Assembly: GCA_029931535.1 (NCBI GenBank)
Contig: JAQPZY010000761.1
Span: forward strand, 248,001-312,000
Length of the DNA stretch: 64,000 bases
Direction: 5' to 3'
Source: Margaritifera margaritifera
Lineage: Eukaryota > Mollusca > Bivalvia > Unionida > Margaritiferidae
A program made the position numbers and the translations under genes. The notes under the pieces were generated by a model. It did no database searches. It was not told the DNA's origin and saw only the letters and a program-made list of their open reading frames with translations. Positions within the stretch are counted from its first letter, which is position 1. The number at the start of each line of letters is the position of its first letter. Shown here piece by piece: positions 12,331 to 25,232 of the stretch.

Positions 12331-14075
12331 TCTCCTGGCCTGAATGATGCAACTGGCAACCCGGCCTGAAACTTGTTCTGGCGGACAGATCGCTTGAGAT
12401 AAGCCAAGCGTGAAGGTGGAGAATGTGTGGGCTGTTGCGTAGGAGGGAGCCCCTGTGTTGTGACAGAAGATTCCTCCTGTAAGAAAGAGACCTGGGTTGA
12501 TCTACCAATAGGTCTAAAAGATCGTTGACCAAGATCGTTGGGGCCATAACGGAGCTATGAGAATGATCCGGGCAGTGTAAGTTCTTACTTTTTGCAGAAC
12601 TTGCGGTAGTAGTTGCAATGGTGGGAAGGCGTATGCGAACAGCGATCCCACTGGAAGCTGAATGCATCCACTGCCCAAGCTCTCTGGTCCGGGATTGGAG
12701 AGACATAAAAGGGAAGTCTGTTGTTGAGCCTGGTCGCAAACAAGTCCACGAGGGGCCTTCCCCATAGTGATTAAAAAGGGGATTCTGTCACTTCGCAGTG
12801 AAGAGTCCATACCATGAGAACTGATTTGCTGACCTGGACAGACTGTCCGCTAAAACGTTCTTCATCCCTGGGATGTGGTAAACTCGGAGGGAAATGTTCT
12901 ACGAGGTGGTCCAGCGGAGGAGGTTCCAGACCTCCACGGAAAGAGAAGGGGCATGTGTGTCTCCTTGATATCGGGGATACACTACGACGGGCGCGTTGTC
13001 GGAGGAGACCATGACAGATCAACCCCTTACTGTGTCGATACACCCTTGCAACGCTAGAAATACAGCTTTCATTTCTAGGTTGTTCCTAGAGGAATCAGAA
13101 CTGATAGAGAATCCTTGTGGTTTCTCCCTTGCGAGAAGGAGAAACTGTAGAGGGCGCATATAGAGCCATCCTAAGGGAACCAGATCTGCAACGGCATTCA
13201 AGGTTACCAAAAAGGATAGTTAAAGGCAAGCAGACAACAATGTTCTTGCTTGTAGCACCTCTAGCAGTGCCAGGATTCGATCTATGTGATCCGGTGGAAC
13301 TCGGGATTCCTCTCTTTTTTAAGTTCTGGTTCACGAAAAGATTCATCCCAACGTAATTAGATGGGATGAATTCTGACTTCTCAAGGTTGGGTAAAACAAA
13401 CCCAACCAAGTTACTGTGAACCAACAACGGAACAGGTCCTGATGGCGGGACTGAACCTGAACATTATGGATCAGCTATTCATGAGAATACTGGAGAATCG
13501 GGGTTCCCAGTAATCAGCAATAGGGCACAACAACTCCCATAACATGGGTTGAGACTCGGGGTGCAGAAGCGATTCCGAATGACAGAACCCAGAATTGAAA
13601 GACTTCCTGGTCCAAGCAAACCTGGAGGTATTCCCACCGGTTTAACTGGGGGAGATCGAAAATGATACACAATTTCCCACTTTTCTTGATGACCAGGAAG
13701 AAATGGAAATAGAGTGCAAGAGACTGATCGTTCAGGAACCTCTTGACTGCCCCTTTCTGTAAAAGGGTGTGCACCTCTTCATTTAATGTTCCCCAATTTG
13801 GACTTGTGAAGAACATCGGGGTCCTTGATAGAGGAGGTTGTTCCCAGAAACTGAAGCCGGTAACCCTCACTTACATAGGAAGGACACACCCATCATCCAA
13901 GTTACTTGACCAAACCTCTGAAAAGAGGCCTAGACAAGTACCTACAGGGACAATAGGAGAGGACTGCACGGCAGGAGAGAATACGAGTCCCTAGAGCCAT
14001 CCCCCCCACACACACTGCCTTCCTTGGGAAAGGAAGGTGGGTTTGGGAAGTTCCTCTTGAAGACTTACTCAGGAG
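12310..14075 (-). pseudogene. DIRS copy 2 RT/RNase H remnant
   Basis: Discontinuous pieces align in order with the polyprotein of copy 1. 13514-13870 carries the RT start (EQPPLSRTP, LLQKGAVKRF) fused by deletion to the later CLDQEVFQF block. 13019-13210 carries the NAVADLVPLGWL connection region and a LEMKAVFLALQG RNase H piece. 12514-12810 carries the C-terminal block. The YFDD catalytic box and the FADASDSGW RNase H motif of copy 1 were not seen. Confidence 0.75.
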
Positions 14076-16215
14076 GGGGAGGTCTCATTTGAACTTGTGC
14101 ATTGAACTGGGGCTGCATCTGTTTTAAAATTTAGTGGGTGGCCCCTGGGAGCAAATCGCCTTAGTGTGCTTTCTGGCCGATTACGATGGGCCAGGTGCAG
14201 TTGTGAAGGAACCATGTTCATGATCCTTCAAATCTTGTGAAGCCACAATGGGGATGAGTCTTCTGAAGAGGCTCTTGGCTTCCAATGGAGCAGCCCTTAG
14301 AAGGTCTTTCCTATGGTTAAATAAGACTTTTGAGGAGTCCAGCACAGTGTGATGGTGGAAGAAGTTCCAATGATAAAACCATCTTGACAGAGAGTGAATT
14401 CCGGGATGTCTTTTGATCACAGCTTCCAGCACGCATGGTAATGCGGCTGGTTTCAAAGCCGCTTCCTTCAGCATACTAAACGAAGTAGCTGAGAAAAGGC
14501 CTGCATAGGAAGCTATGGTGACCAGAGTCGGCCCCTCTGCTCAAAGGCTTGAGCAGGAAGGCATGCCCTGGCTTCAATTATAATACCCACTTGAGACATC
14601 TGCATCCAACTGGAGCGGTTCTTAATGGGTTTTCACTTCGGGAATGTACCCAGTAAGTAGAGGCAGAGACCAAGGTCTCAAAGTAGAGGGAGGGACAGAC
14701 CATCCTCTACGCCGTCTAGCACAGGTTGGCCTGTGGAAGAACTTCTATGACATTTCCTCAATCGTTGAGGAATGTAGAAGGAGCAGGAGATCTGGTTGTG
14801 GCTGGGTCCCGGAGATCCTTAAACTGGAAAGGATCTTCTTGGGCTGTGCGCAAGATGGTTTTGGGCACAAGTTACAGCGTTATCAAAAAACCAGATCTCT
14901 TCCAAATCATCTAAGTGAAAGGAACTGGTGGGACTGATAGGAGGTGACAAAAAAAACTGTTTCTACCTCGATCTCACTGGGGTCAACGCGGGTAGATAAA
15001 CGCATCATCATCTAGAACACTCTGAGCAGGAGAGTGGCTGGGCATCATTATGTCCTTATGAGACAGTGACATAGATGAACTTTGCACCATTTCCCGTACT
15101 TGTTCGTCTATGTGTTCTAGATGTTCCAGGATAAAGACGAGACCGCTTGTCTTTCGTGGATGATGCTATGCTTCCGCCTTGTAGGTGAATGCCACCTGAT
15201 GAGAAGGCGATGGCGGGACACAAGCCGCGGCATCGCCTCTACTCTGGGCCCCCACCTCTCGTACGGATTCATTGGGATAATAGGAAAGGGGGGATCCCGA
15301 TCCGATCCCCTTCCCTAGTCTGCACCCTGTGGGCAGACTCCCAATCCTGTACGTTTTTTTTTTTGTTTTTTTTGTGACCGGTCATCATACATTGACCGGT
15401 CATCTCTAGCTGTCAATACCTAGTGACCGGACCGGTCACTGGTCACCGGTCAATACCCGGTGACCGGACCGGTCACCGGTCAATACCCGGTGACCGGACC
15501 GGTCACTGGTCACCCGACACTGACCGGTGACCGGACCGGTCACCGGTCAGGAGACATATCGGATGCCAGTTGTCTTCATCACTACTCAGAGTGCGTTGCG
15601 ACACGCTACCCTGGAAGTGTTGTGTGTGGTGTAACACCTCCCACCTGGAGTGTTCAACACGCTACCTTGAGACAGCAGTGCACTTCCTTCTTTGGAAGTG
15701 CTTGGTGCGGTGCAACACCTCCCACCTGGAGTGTTCAACACGCTACCTTGAGACAAGCAGTGCCCTTCCTTCCTGGTGGAAGGCAACAACATGCTACTGC
15801 TCATGTTCGTCTTCTCCCTTCCCGGGAGGGGCGATCTATTCCTTTTCTTTCCTGGAACGTTCACTTCCTCCCTTACAGGAGAGGTCTCCTGTCTCCGGAC
15901 TCTTGAGTATTGGTCCCATAGACTCCTAGGACCCCGGAGCTTGTAGAACTAGTCTTGTCGCAGTGTGTTCCAGCCTGAGACTCTATAAGAGAAAAAATTG
16001 AAAATTCAGACGATGATGCGGATTTTTCTTTTAATGTTTCTTCCGCCCTCTATACATACGTCTGGAATCGGCTAGATTGCAGATTTCATTAGTCATTTGC
16101 GAGAAGTACAACGTTTTTCTTACGTGTACACTTGAACACGTGAGGTAGTCTGGGTGAGTATCCGAGGGCCCTTCTTGTGGCCATACTTCCTACAGACTGA
16201 CCCCACATTGTTATC
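13995..16215 (-). pseudogene. DIRS copy 2 gag remnant
   Basis: Collinear with copy 1 gag (43659-46046). The proline-rich C-terminal end lies at about 14000-14040 and the LKEAALKPAALPCVLEAV segment at 14400-14474. The GACCGGTCA minisatellite is at 15376-15552, and the N-terminal region with ACAGACTGA opposite the start is near 16190-16215. Frames are broken many times. A segment of about 75 bp resembling 'ctccacctggagtgttcaacacgctacct' is tandemly repeated at about 15600-15770, a duplication not seen in copy 1. Confidence 0.7.
15376..15552. repeat. CCGGTCA-type minisatellite inside DIRS copy 2 gag
   Basis: Irregular repeats of the near-palindrome TGACCGGTCA and its variant ACCGGTCACTGGTCA. 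The same type of array occurs at the corresponding place in DIRS copy 1 (45165-45500). Confidence 0.85.
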
Positions 16216-17204
16216 TGAAAAGAAAACGTTTCTGAAAGAGCACAATAATATTAAAAATAATATTGTATTATTCTTCATATGTAAAACTCACCTGTCTGTA
16301 TGTACCGGGTGTTATACACCTCTAGTATATTTGTACAAGGTAGGCAATTGTTCCCTGATATTAAGAATTTATCTGAAGGATAACAATAATAATAATAATA
16401 ACAACATTATTTCCACACGTGAAAACTCGCCTCCTTTGTATATACTGTGTACTAAACATACACCAGTTCATCTGACCTCTTTGCATCCACTGCGTGCTAA
16501 TTGCACCCCAGTGGGTGTTTAAAGGTAAACAATTGTCTCATTTTATATAAAATAATACAATAATAAAACGTGTAAAACTCACCTTTTATTTCCACACGTG
16601 GCAAACTCACCCTTTTTTTATATGTCGCGTGCTCTATGCACACCTGTTCACTTTGCTCTGTTTGCATATACTTTAGCGGTCTATATGCACCACAGTGGAA
16701 TTTGCTACAGGTAAACAATATACATATACATGTTACAAGGATTAGGAGTCTAGTTTTCTTGACAAACTTTATTGTTCCCAAGAAAGTACAGCATACCAAT
16801 GCGACGCGTCACGCGTGGTAAATAAAGATACAATTGATTGGATTAGCAAACAATAATCTTTAAACAAATATTTAATTAGTAGAATTATGCGCCTGCTAAT
16901 TGCGGCGCTATCTCGGTTGTCTATGTCACGTTGTAATGAATACACAAGTCTTACCGTGAGCTAACTTGTATCTGAAAAGAAAATGCACATGGTGTACCCT
17001 CACCCCTAAGGACAGAATACACGTGGCAATTTAGAAAGACTCTTTTCTAGAACAAACACTGATGTAGGGCAGCATAAAACACATAAGACGAGATGTACAA
17101 ATGTAACCCAGATTGAATTTAGGTGAAAGAAGGATCCAAACGTGGTTGAAAACCACAGCAGATAATTTTTCTCAGGTTACGTTCGACGATACAACCATAG
17201 GCCA

Positions 17205-17392
17205 TGGCGTCCATGAAAAAGATGAATGTTCGCGCAGGCGCGGAGAGGTGCACGGGTGTGACGTGTCTTGTTGACAAAATCTCCACTTTTAAGTGGGAGG
17301 ATGTTTTTCACATCGAACGGACAAGATTTTTCGACACGAAAAAGTAATAAGCTATATAATAGTGATGGGATAATGTATTGCTGCTATTAAAA
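17205..17392. repeat. DIRS copy 2 right inverted terminal repeat
   Basis: It runs from about GGCGTCCATGAAAAAGATG to GTATTGCTGCTATTAAA. It is the reverse complement of the left repeat over the core (GATGAATGTTCGCGCAGGCG, AAGTGGGAGGATG) and about 92-95% similar to the right repeat of copy 1 by eye. Confidence 0.85.
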
Positions 17393-18294
17393 TGATACAC
17401 CTGTGCCACGTATCAATACGATACACAGCCTACGATACGATACATTATCGATACACATATTAACTTGATAGTCTTTTCATCTTGAGAAGGTCTGTCAGTG
17501 GTAGGGTTGTGCTGTTTTATATGTGTTGACATATTGGTTGTATTTCTAGTATGCAGATTACAAACAGACATAGATTTAGCATCTGTTCATAAGCCATTTT
17601 CATCCTTGACAAAATAAAAAAAAGTACATCCAAACAGACTAAATATTAGTTGTTAGTGATTTTAATTCAATCATTTAGGCCATTTGAGGTCACTCCGTTT
17701 GATCGGATCCAGGACTCATCTTGGTAACCACACCCTTTTTTTTACACTAAATGAATGCTTTTGAAACATCTTATTATCAATTTCATGTCTTCCCTTAAAT
17801 TTGAAAGACATGATGGTGTTATCTTCAACACAGAAGAAATAGTGCAATTTCCACCCGCAAGGAAAATCTTATCTAGAGCAAGTCTAGGTGTGGGAGTGGA
17901 GATGACTAACAACCAAAATCTATCACATTGTACTTCCTGCAGATGTAAAACAACTGACGCAGCCGCAGGCACTCATTTCTGTTAGTGAAAAGGAAAACTA
18001 TAGACAATGCCCACTCCCCTTCTATACAAAATTAACAAATAAACACAAACTGAAAAACCTGCCTCCTTGCTGATTCTGTGCTAATTTTATTTATCCTGTT
18101 GGCACGTTTAGTCACCGATTACCTATATCAACGTAAAAGGAAAAATTCCAAACTTGTTATCCATTTACAACTTTAGTAATTTACAGATCATTTAATAGCC
18201 ATTTTGAACGAAGTTTCTGTTGCTTTGTATCTACCTGGATCGAGTTTGGATGCCAATACTTCCGGTGAGTCACGCAGTGAATAAGCTGCAGTCA

Positions 18295-18355
18295 ATTCTG
18301 ATTGGTGGTTATTGTTTAGCCTGAACTGCAACAAACAATAACCACCAATCAGAAT
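18295..18355. repeat. Perfect 23-bp hairpin at centre of hAT-like palindrome
   Basis: The arms are 18295-18317 and 18333-18355 with a 15-nt loop. The arm core ATTGGTGGTTATTG also occurs in the relative at 32805-32861, where the arms are 21 bp. Confidence 0.9.
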
Positions 18356-18894
18356 TTAATGTAACATATTTCACTGAGTGACACACCAGAAGTGTAGCCT
18401 TTAAATTCGATTGATATAGACAAGATATGAAGTAACAGAGAAACTTCGCATAAAAGTAGCTATTAAATGATCAGGAAAGTACTTAAATCATACATGGGGA
18501 ACAAATTTGGAAAATCTCATTTACGTTTATATATATTATCAGTGGCTGAACATGCTGATGGGATAAAATAATTAGCATGTAATCGGCAAAAGGGGGGGGG
18601 ACACATTTCGAAGCACGTAACCCTGTGTTAATTTGCAAAAGGTGAGTGGGTGTTTTTAACAGGTTTTTTTTCTTTATTACTGATAAATATGAATGCCTGT
18701 GCCTGCGACGTCCGTCTTAGATAAATTGTCAGTTTAAAGAATAAAAAGGCATTAGACTAATAATTATTCATGACTGCTGAAGATTAAAGTAACTTCTATA
18801 GGGTAAGTATCGTTTTGTATCGATTCTTCACCTCTTGTATTGATATGGCAAAAGTATCGATGCATCGATATATCGATGAATCGTTTCACCCCTA

Positions 18895-19020
18895 CTTATA
18901 AGTCAAATTGCAAATTGCACAGACCCAGATCTGCCTGCAAAAGCACTCTGCTAGGAGTAATCTGTAGAACAAACAACACAGACCCTGATATGCTGGCACA
19001 TCCATTACGAGGGAGACCAG
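18895..19020 (+). mobile_element. Right part of split CCGTATATACTC-type MITE
   Basis: After the duplicated CTTATAAG the sequence runs AATTGCACAGACCCAGATCT, then ACAACACAGACCCTGAT and a GCTGGCACAT-like piece. These match, in order, the interior of the MITE at 26425-26640. The terminal inverted repeat on this side is lost. Confidence 0.55.
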
Positions 19021-22000
19021 GAAAACTAAATATGAATGTCGAGCAACCATTTTTCCCAATGTGAAAGTCTGGTTGGGCAAATGAAAAATATTATTAAAAG
19101 ATGATCATGTTCAAAATTATAATGGAATTTGATACATTTTCCATCAACAAATATTTGATCAATAAGTTGTCCCTTTGGGTACATACAGCAGGGTGCCTGA
19201 ATTATCTCCATATAATTCCATAGTTGAGTGTTGGGTGATTAATATCAGTATGGGGCCACACTAATCCACATGTGTTGGCTAGTCATTACCTGATTAAGTA
19301 ATCACAGTCCATACTACCAGCCCCTTAGAGTCAACCCTCTAAGAAACAAGACTTGTGAATGTTTGTCTTTTGTCAACACACCAACATATTATACTTTTTC
19401 ATTGATCTGTTGAAGAAGTGGGCACTTGCTGTAGAACATGTAACAACTGTTTCTGTTGGCTAACTTTACCTAATATGGCAGTTTAAAGAATCACACCATT
19501 CACAATTGTTGTTCCATACTATTTTTGCTTGTTGGGTAAATAGCGAAACAAAATATCCCATATGAAAAGTGTACCATTGCCTGAGAGTTTAGACACAGGA
19601 ATAATAGTACTGGATTAACAATAAGTGAACCAAACTGATGTAAACTCATATAAACATGACATATGGAAAAGTTTCTGGCCTGGGCCAGGTGCCCAACTAC
19701 TAGAAAGCTGATATACAATGAGTCACTCTCAAGTAACAGGAAATTTTTCCTTATCTTTTATTTGTTGATCTCACATAGATTAAATAAGGATGTAACTTGT
19801 GTAATACTTTCCATTACCAGGGCTGATGGTGAGTTACAAGAAATGTGTGCAAACAGGACTAACTATGTATGTGACAAAAGTTGTTGAATAAATTTTGCTT
19901 ATGGCAATCTTGGTGGCAACTGCAGTAATGTACCAGGAAACCAGAAAAATCTGCTGGAAACCAGATTTTAAAAGCTAGATGCCCAGGGATAACCATGGAT
20001 TTTCAAAATTTTTCTACCCATGTGTATTGTTTTTAAATTATATTATGTTACTTAAATTTATGTATATCATGTTACTTGAAATTATGTATATTATGTTACC
20101 TGAAATTATGTGTATTAACATTACTTGAACAGAGAATCTAAATGTTGACACAACTGCTGCCGACACCAGTGGGGAAATATTAAATCTATTGTATGCCTTA
20201 ACATGCTTATGCAGTTGAGACAAAAAAAAACAGCCTCCAAAATGGAGTTCAATTATGTGCGATTTCCCAATTCAATGGACCATCATCCTCAACTGACAAA
20301 CCCAAGAGTACACACTTCAATTCAATGCACCATAGTCCCCAGTTATCAACCCGAGGAATACAAGTCCCCAGATGTCAACCCCAGGAATACCAGGTTTGTT
20401 CTTCCTTGATTTATGAAGTAAGGTGAGGACAATCCAATGTCATCTTGCCTATCCTCCTGTACATGGGCAGAGAATTGCCATTTTTAATAATGATGTGCAT
20501 TTGCTGAATCAAAATTGATGCAAACTTGACACTGTGAAGTCTAGTAGTTTATATTTGGAGACAAAATTTATTCAATAAACCATAATAGCAGTACTCTTTC
20601 CTTAAACAGACTTTTGTATAATGATAATGAAGAAATCTGTATGGCACCACCTGCTTCTCAGCCTATATTTATAATAATGTAAAGGACTCTTATAACAAAT
20701 CAGTTTACAATAAAAACAAACACAGCATGCAGGGAGAACAAACACTTGTAACCAGTTCCCATACAGAAATCATCTCTGATAATCAATTCCCATACAGAAT
20801 TCCTACCAGTTACCTAATAAGAAGTGAACTCCACAGTTATCTGTATCTGAAAGGATTGATGTTGTTACCAGTTTGTGTTCTCAGTTTGCTACCTGCAAAT
20901 ACGAGCTGAGGTCAGAGATAATCCCAAACATAATGGTAATACAAATGCCTAACAACTGCATGAACAATTTACTGCAGAGATAATGGAACTTTTTCTTCTA
21001 GATCCAGGGGTGAGAGCAAATTACAGCTGAGATATTTCCTGCCTTTTGATGTGGGACCTGGGTCCACTGAATCAAAACACATCATCTTAACAACCAACTT
21101 AAGTGGGAATCTTATACATAAATAAAATGGATACCCTTTAATTTTAGTTCACTCTTTATATAATAAACCACATTCTGAAAGTTAAACATTCATCTAAATT
21201 AATAGAAAATGAAAACTACAAGTATATACAGTATGTTTTAAATTATCTATTTAGCTCCTTTTTGTTTGGAATAATTTACATTAAACAGAAAATACAGACT
21301 ATTTCTGCATTGGGAATGGGGCCCATATTTGGCCAAAAAAAATGGCCCTGGAAAATATTTGTACAGTCCAACCTGTCTTAAGAAGCCACCTCTGAGAATC
21401 AGAAGTGAAGGAAACATCCACTGTCTGGCAGCCCAGAACAAATTTTTAAAATGTTTGATACTACCATCTGTTGAGAAGTAGCAGGGGCAGATCCAGAAGG
21501 AGGCATGGCAAGTGTTCCTTAGAGTAAGTTTTCTGTACAGTTTGATGGTTAAAATTATGTCCTGAAAATGATTAAAATGCATCAGGCGTTCCATCCCACA
21601 GACCCCTCATCTACTTGTTTACATCCCCCATAAACACTATTTCTAGATCTACCCTTGTAGCCACATAAAGATTTTTAAGATGGCCATGATGGGACCCATT
21701 TGGCAACTGGATCAGCATTATTTTAATACAGGAACAATTACCCATTGCAAGACTTAAGTGGTTTTTAAAAAAAATGTCAGTATGTCCATCACTTCAAGAG
21801 AAGTAGCTTTCATGAGATCTTTTGCAATGGCCGCTTGCATGATCTGTTCTTGCTTTCTCCTTTGTCAACTGCATTTTGATCTGGTGTGTACATGTGTGTG
21901 TATATGTATGTATATATGTATTTAATTTACAAATCATTGTATATACAGTACAGTTCATGCGATTTTTCAAAACCCCACGCTTTGCGGTGGGGCACTTAAT

Positions 22001-22904
22001 CCCCTCCACTCTTGCTCAGCAATAACGTTCTCTGCAGTGGACGGATAAATACCTACAATTCACCACCACGCCTCAGCAGGCATGCCGATGGCAACTCCAC
22101 CACGGAGGGGCTGGTCAACATTACTGATTGACATTGGAACAGCCAATAAATGAAGACCACTCATGGAACGACTGACATCTCTGATTTACAACCAGATACC
22201 ATTATAAGAATCATTCATCTTTTTTTCCGATCATATATTCGGACAATAAAAAAATAATTTCAAAACCTGCATATTTATATCACCAGGTAAACTTGAGCAT
22301 CAGATGAAATTAATGTTTTATTTTTTCTTTTTCTGTTCATTTTCCTACTGCATACTATGCATAATACAAAAAAATGAGATGAACCTGTTCCAAAGCATTT
22401 CTAGATCATTAACTGTTTTTAGTCAAGTTCCTCTTTCTTTCTCATAAAATATGAAATCCAAATCACTAGTGCGCAATTATCGTAATCAGTTGCACTTAAC
22501 ATTAGAAACATTTTATTTTTCTGTACATGCTTCAGGAACAGTATAAGTTGTCCCTGATTGCCTAGCATTCTTCAATTAGCGGCCTCATCATTCACACCAA
22601 GTCAAAAAGATGTTCCTGCCATGATAGTTTTTCGTGATTCTGCATATGTTTTGAAAAAATTTTCACCAATCTGAGTTTTAAAAATAACGCTAAAATGCTT
22701 ATTGACGTTAACCAAATTTTACTTTTTCGATGCTTGACATGTTAACATTTTAGGTAATCTTCACAATTAAAATATTAAAAATTAACTGATTATAAATCTA
22801 CACATACAGAAACTGAAATCGGGAAAAGTTCGTAAGTGGTAAGAAAAGCAATACCATACTAGACATTATAGTGTCATATAGGAAAAAGAAGGAAAGAAAT
22901 TTTC

Positions 22905-23010
22905 CCTCCACTGGGCGTGAACTCACAACCTCATGTTCCAAAGTAAAATGTGTGTGTGTGTGTCTAAGTCACACATTTTATCCACTTGGCCACAGTAACT
23001 GTAGCTGTAA
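22905..23010 (-). repeat. tRNA-like sequence, probable SINE head
   Basis: On the minus strand TGGCCAAGTGG resembles box A. It is followed about 60 bp later by a GGTTGTGAGTTCACGCCC box B-like stretch, with a (GT)n insert in what would be the variable region. The layout suggests a Leu/Ser-type tRNA-derived SINE or tRNA pseudogene. Box B is degenerate and I see no A-rich tail. Confidence 0.4.
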
Positions 23011-23320
23011 AGGAATATATCACATACAGAAACATGCCAAACACTAGTCAAAGAAATTAGTTTACATTTTTGTTGTTGTCTAAATAACCAAATGCTCCAA
23101 CAGTCACAAACAGGAAACTGCATACTTTAATATCTGCGTCGAAATAATTTATAAGAAACAGATCAATATTATGATTAGATTCTTGACATATCATTTCCAT
23201 ATGATTCACTATTTTTTCCATGATGATAAAAAAATTTGTTTTTATATTTTCCCTGTAAAAAAATGAACAAATAATAAGATACATGTGGAGACAATATATA
23301 TTTACAGAATGCCCTAAATT

Positions 23321-23380
23321 TGTTGGAAATTAAAATCTCTGAACATCTGATGTTGGAAATTAAAATCTCTGAACATCTGA
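23321..23380. repeat. Perfect 30-bp tandem duplication
   Basis: TGTTGGAAATTAAAATCTCT plus ten more bases occurs at 23321-23350 and, unchanged, at 23351-23380. Confidence 0.9.
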
Positions 23381-24021
23381 GATTTGACAATATTTCCACA
23401 TTATTATTCATTTCAGCAATAAGTTGAGTTCAGATTAATTACAATTATCAAACTTCCGTTGTTAATATCAGGGCCATATTTGGGGCTGTTAAGTACAACG
23501 CACCAAGTTAGATGACTACGTACAATAAAAACACCTTTCCCAAGATGAAATTTACATCATCTTTTGATGCTAATCCTTGTCAATATTTTATAACAGTGTT
23601 GACAATGGTCACTGCCTTGATTTCTGTAAACATCCACTGAAGACAAGTCTTTACGCATATATTTTTTACTAAAGGTCTGATCAGTGCTGACACCACCACC
23701 ACACAATAAATTTAAAAAGCAAGTTGTGTAAGGGAGTAAAGTCATGTCTATAGTGCAGACTCTGGGAAAATCATTCCAGAAGATCAATTTTCACACCTCT
23801 TTTGTCTTGTGCTTTGTGGCAATGGAGTATTGAAACAATACATAATGACCAACAACTGCATGGGATAAATATGGGCACCTTTCCAATGTCCATCATGTCA
23901 AGTTATCAAATGGTCATTTGAGCTCATTTGTTAGTCATGTCTGGCAAATATGACCATTTGGGGATTTCTGATATACATACATGTACCTACACATACATAC
24001 ACAAAACCTTTTTCCATCCTA

Positions 24022-24027
<6 letters not shown>

Positions 24028-24109
<82 letters not shown>
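24028..24109. repeat. (TA)n microsatellite, ~82 bp
   Basis: Uninterrupted TA dinucleotides. Open frames through it encode only Tyr-Ile repeats and are not genes. Confidence 0.95.
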
Positions 24110-24111
<2 letters not shown>

Positions 24112-24208
24112 GAATACATTCCCCAAAGATTCAAATATGAAAATGTTGTATTCCTTTCAGCTCTACAACAATAAATGATAAACTGAGTCTGACCTACACA
24201 CAAAACTT

Positions 24209-24342
24209 AACCAAGGTGGGCTGGACACACAAGTGACAGACAACCAAGGTGGGCTGGACACACAAGTGACAGATAACCAAGGTGGGCTGGACACACAAGT
24301 GACAGACAACCAAGGTGGGCTGGACACACAAGTGACAGACAA
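24209..24342. repeat. 33-bp minisatellite, four copies
   Basis: The unit begins AACCAAGGTGGGCTGGACAC and starts at 24209, 24242, 24275 and 24308, nearly identical. Because 33 is a multiple of 3, three open frames cross it. I regard these as by-products. Confidence 0.95.
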
Positions 24343-24608
24343 CAGTGTGTGAAATACATGGGTGCACACATGCACAATACACTGTTTTGCAACTGTGCAC
24401 TTAAAACTTCAGTCAAGGGTGCATTTTAGATTATGGCTGTGCACCCAAATTTTGAAAGCTGGTACCAAATGTGCACCTCAGCACACAAAAAACAAACATT
24501 GAATCTTGGACTGTATGTCCTTTCCAGATTTATGCAGGGCACAACACAGAAAGAAAAAAAATGGAAAGAAAATAAATTTATATCATCCACTGAACCAATC
24601 ATCCTTCT

Positions 24609-24612
<4 letters not shown>

Positions 24613-24696
<84 letters not shown>
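24613..24696. repeat. (TA)n microsatellite, ~84 bp
   Basis: A second pure TA array, 500 bp after the first. Confidence 0.95.
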
Positions 24697-24702
<6 letters not shown>

Positions 24703-25113
24703 AAATTTGAGAATGGCGCAAATTTAAAAAAAGAGTTTAGCAATGATTGAGCAAAACAAACTCTTCATCAGTGGAAGAAACAGCTTACATCCACAAAACA
24801 AACACTAAGCACAAAAGCCAAGAGAAATTCTTGACTCCGACATGTTTGATGGGTGGGTGGGTGGGGGTGGAATCTACAAACAAGAGAAAAAAAATAGAAG
24901 AAAGAAAGAAGAGAAAATTTAAAAACGGTCTTAAAATGGGTAAACTACATGTCAATTTTTTGCTGCCATCAGCCCAACAAAAGTTTTATAACACAAATCA
25001 AAGAAGGGATAGTGTGCCTATCGCGATGAGGACCAAAATAAATAACACCTTGCTTTAGGTCAAAACATTGGGAAGCTTTGGTTTTTTTTCAGCATGCCAA
25101 TTCCCAACTTTTG

Positions 25114-25232
<119 letters not shown>

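Larger units (their letters stand above)
10971..17392 (-). mobile_element. DIRS retrotransposon copy 2, decayed (~6.4 kb)
   Basis: This is an older copy of the element at 40230-46926, in the same orientation. The left terminal repeat runs from 10971 to about 11145. The internal complementary region is at about 11182-11284, and the right terminal repeat at about 17205-17392. Between them the order is tyrosine recombinase, RT/RNase H, gag (3' to 5' on the plus strand), all broken by stops, frameshifts and deletions. The left terminal repeat lacks about 40 bp that the right one keeps (the segment with TATATAGCTTTATTCC), so the two terminal repeats no longer match. It sits inside the hAT-like element, joined at an AAA shared by element and target, with no target-site duplication. 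Confidence 0.88.
10962..18894. mobile_element. Palindromic hAT-like element, interrupted by DIRS
   Basis: The ends are TAGAGGTGAA at 10962 and TTTCACCCCTA ending at 18894, an inverted pair typical of hAT elements. An 8-bp duplication CTTATAAG flanks it exactly (10954-10961 and 18895-18902), and 8 bp is the hAT hallmark. The original element is 10962-~10974 plus ~17390-18894, about 1.5 kb; the rest is a DIRS insertion. Much of it is one large palindrome centred near 18325. Segments from about 17940 to 18310 recur inverted from about 18340 to 18715, with perfect 23-bp inner arms (18295-18317, 18333-18355). The right end carries repeated ATCGAT words (18857-18880). No transposase ORF remains. 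Relatives occur at ~32740-33366 (right half) and ~53860-54186 (left half). Confidence 0.75.

Noticed and set aside
12771..13427. Several 60-110 aa open frames on both strands in DIRS copy 2
   Set aside because: They are fragments or shadows of the decayed RT/RNase H and gag frames, interrupted relative to copy 1.
24163..24416. Three overlapping minus-strand ORFs with CVQPTLV repeats
   Set aside because: Generated by a 33-bp minisatellite whose period is a multiple of three; no gene context.
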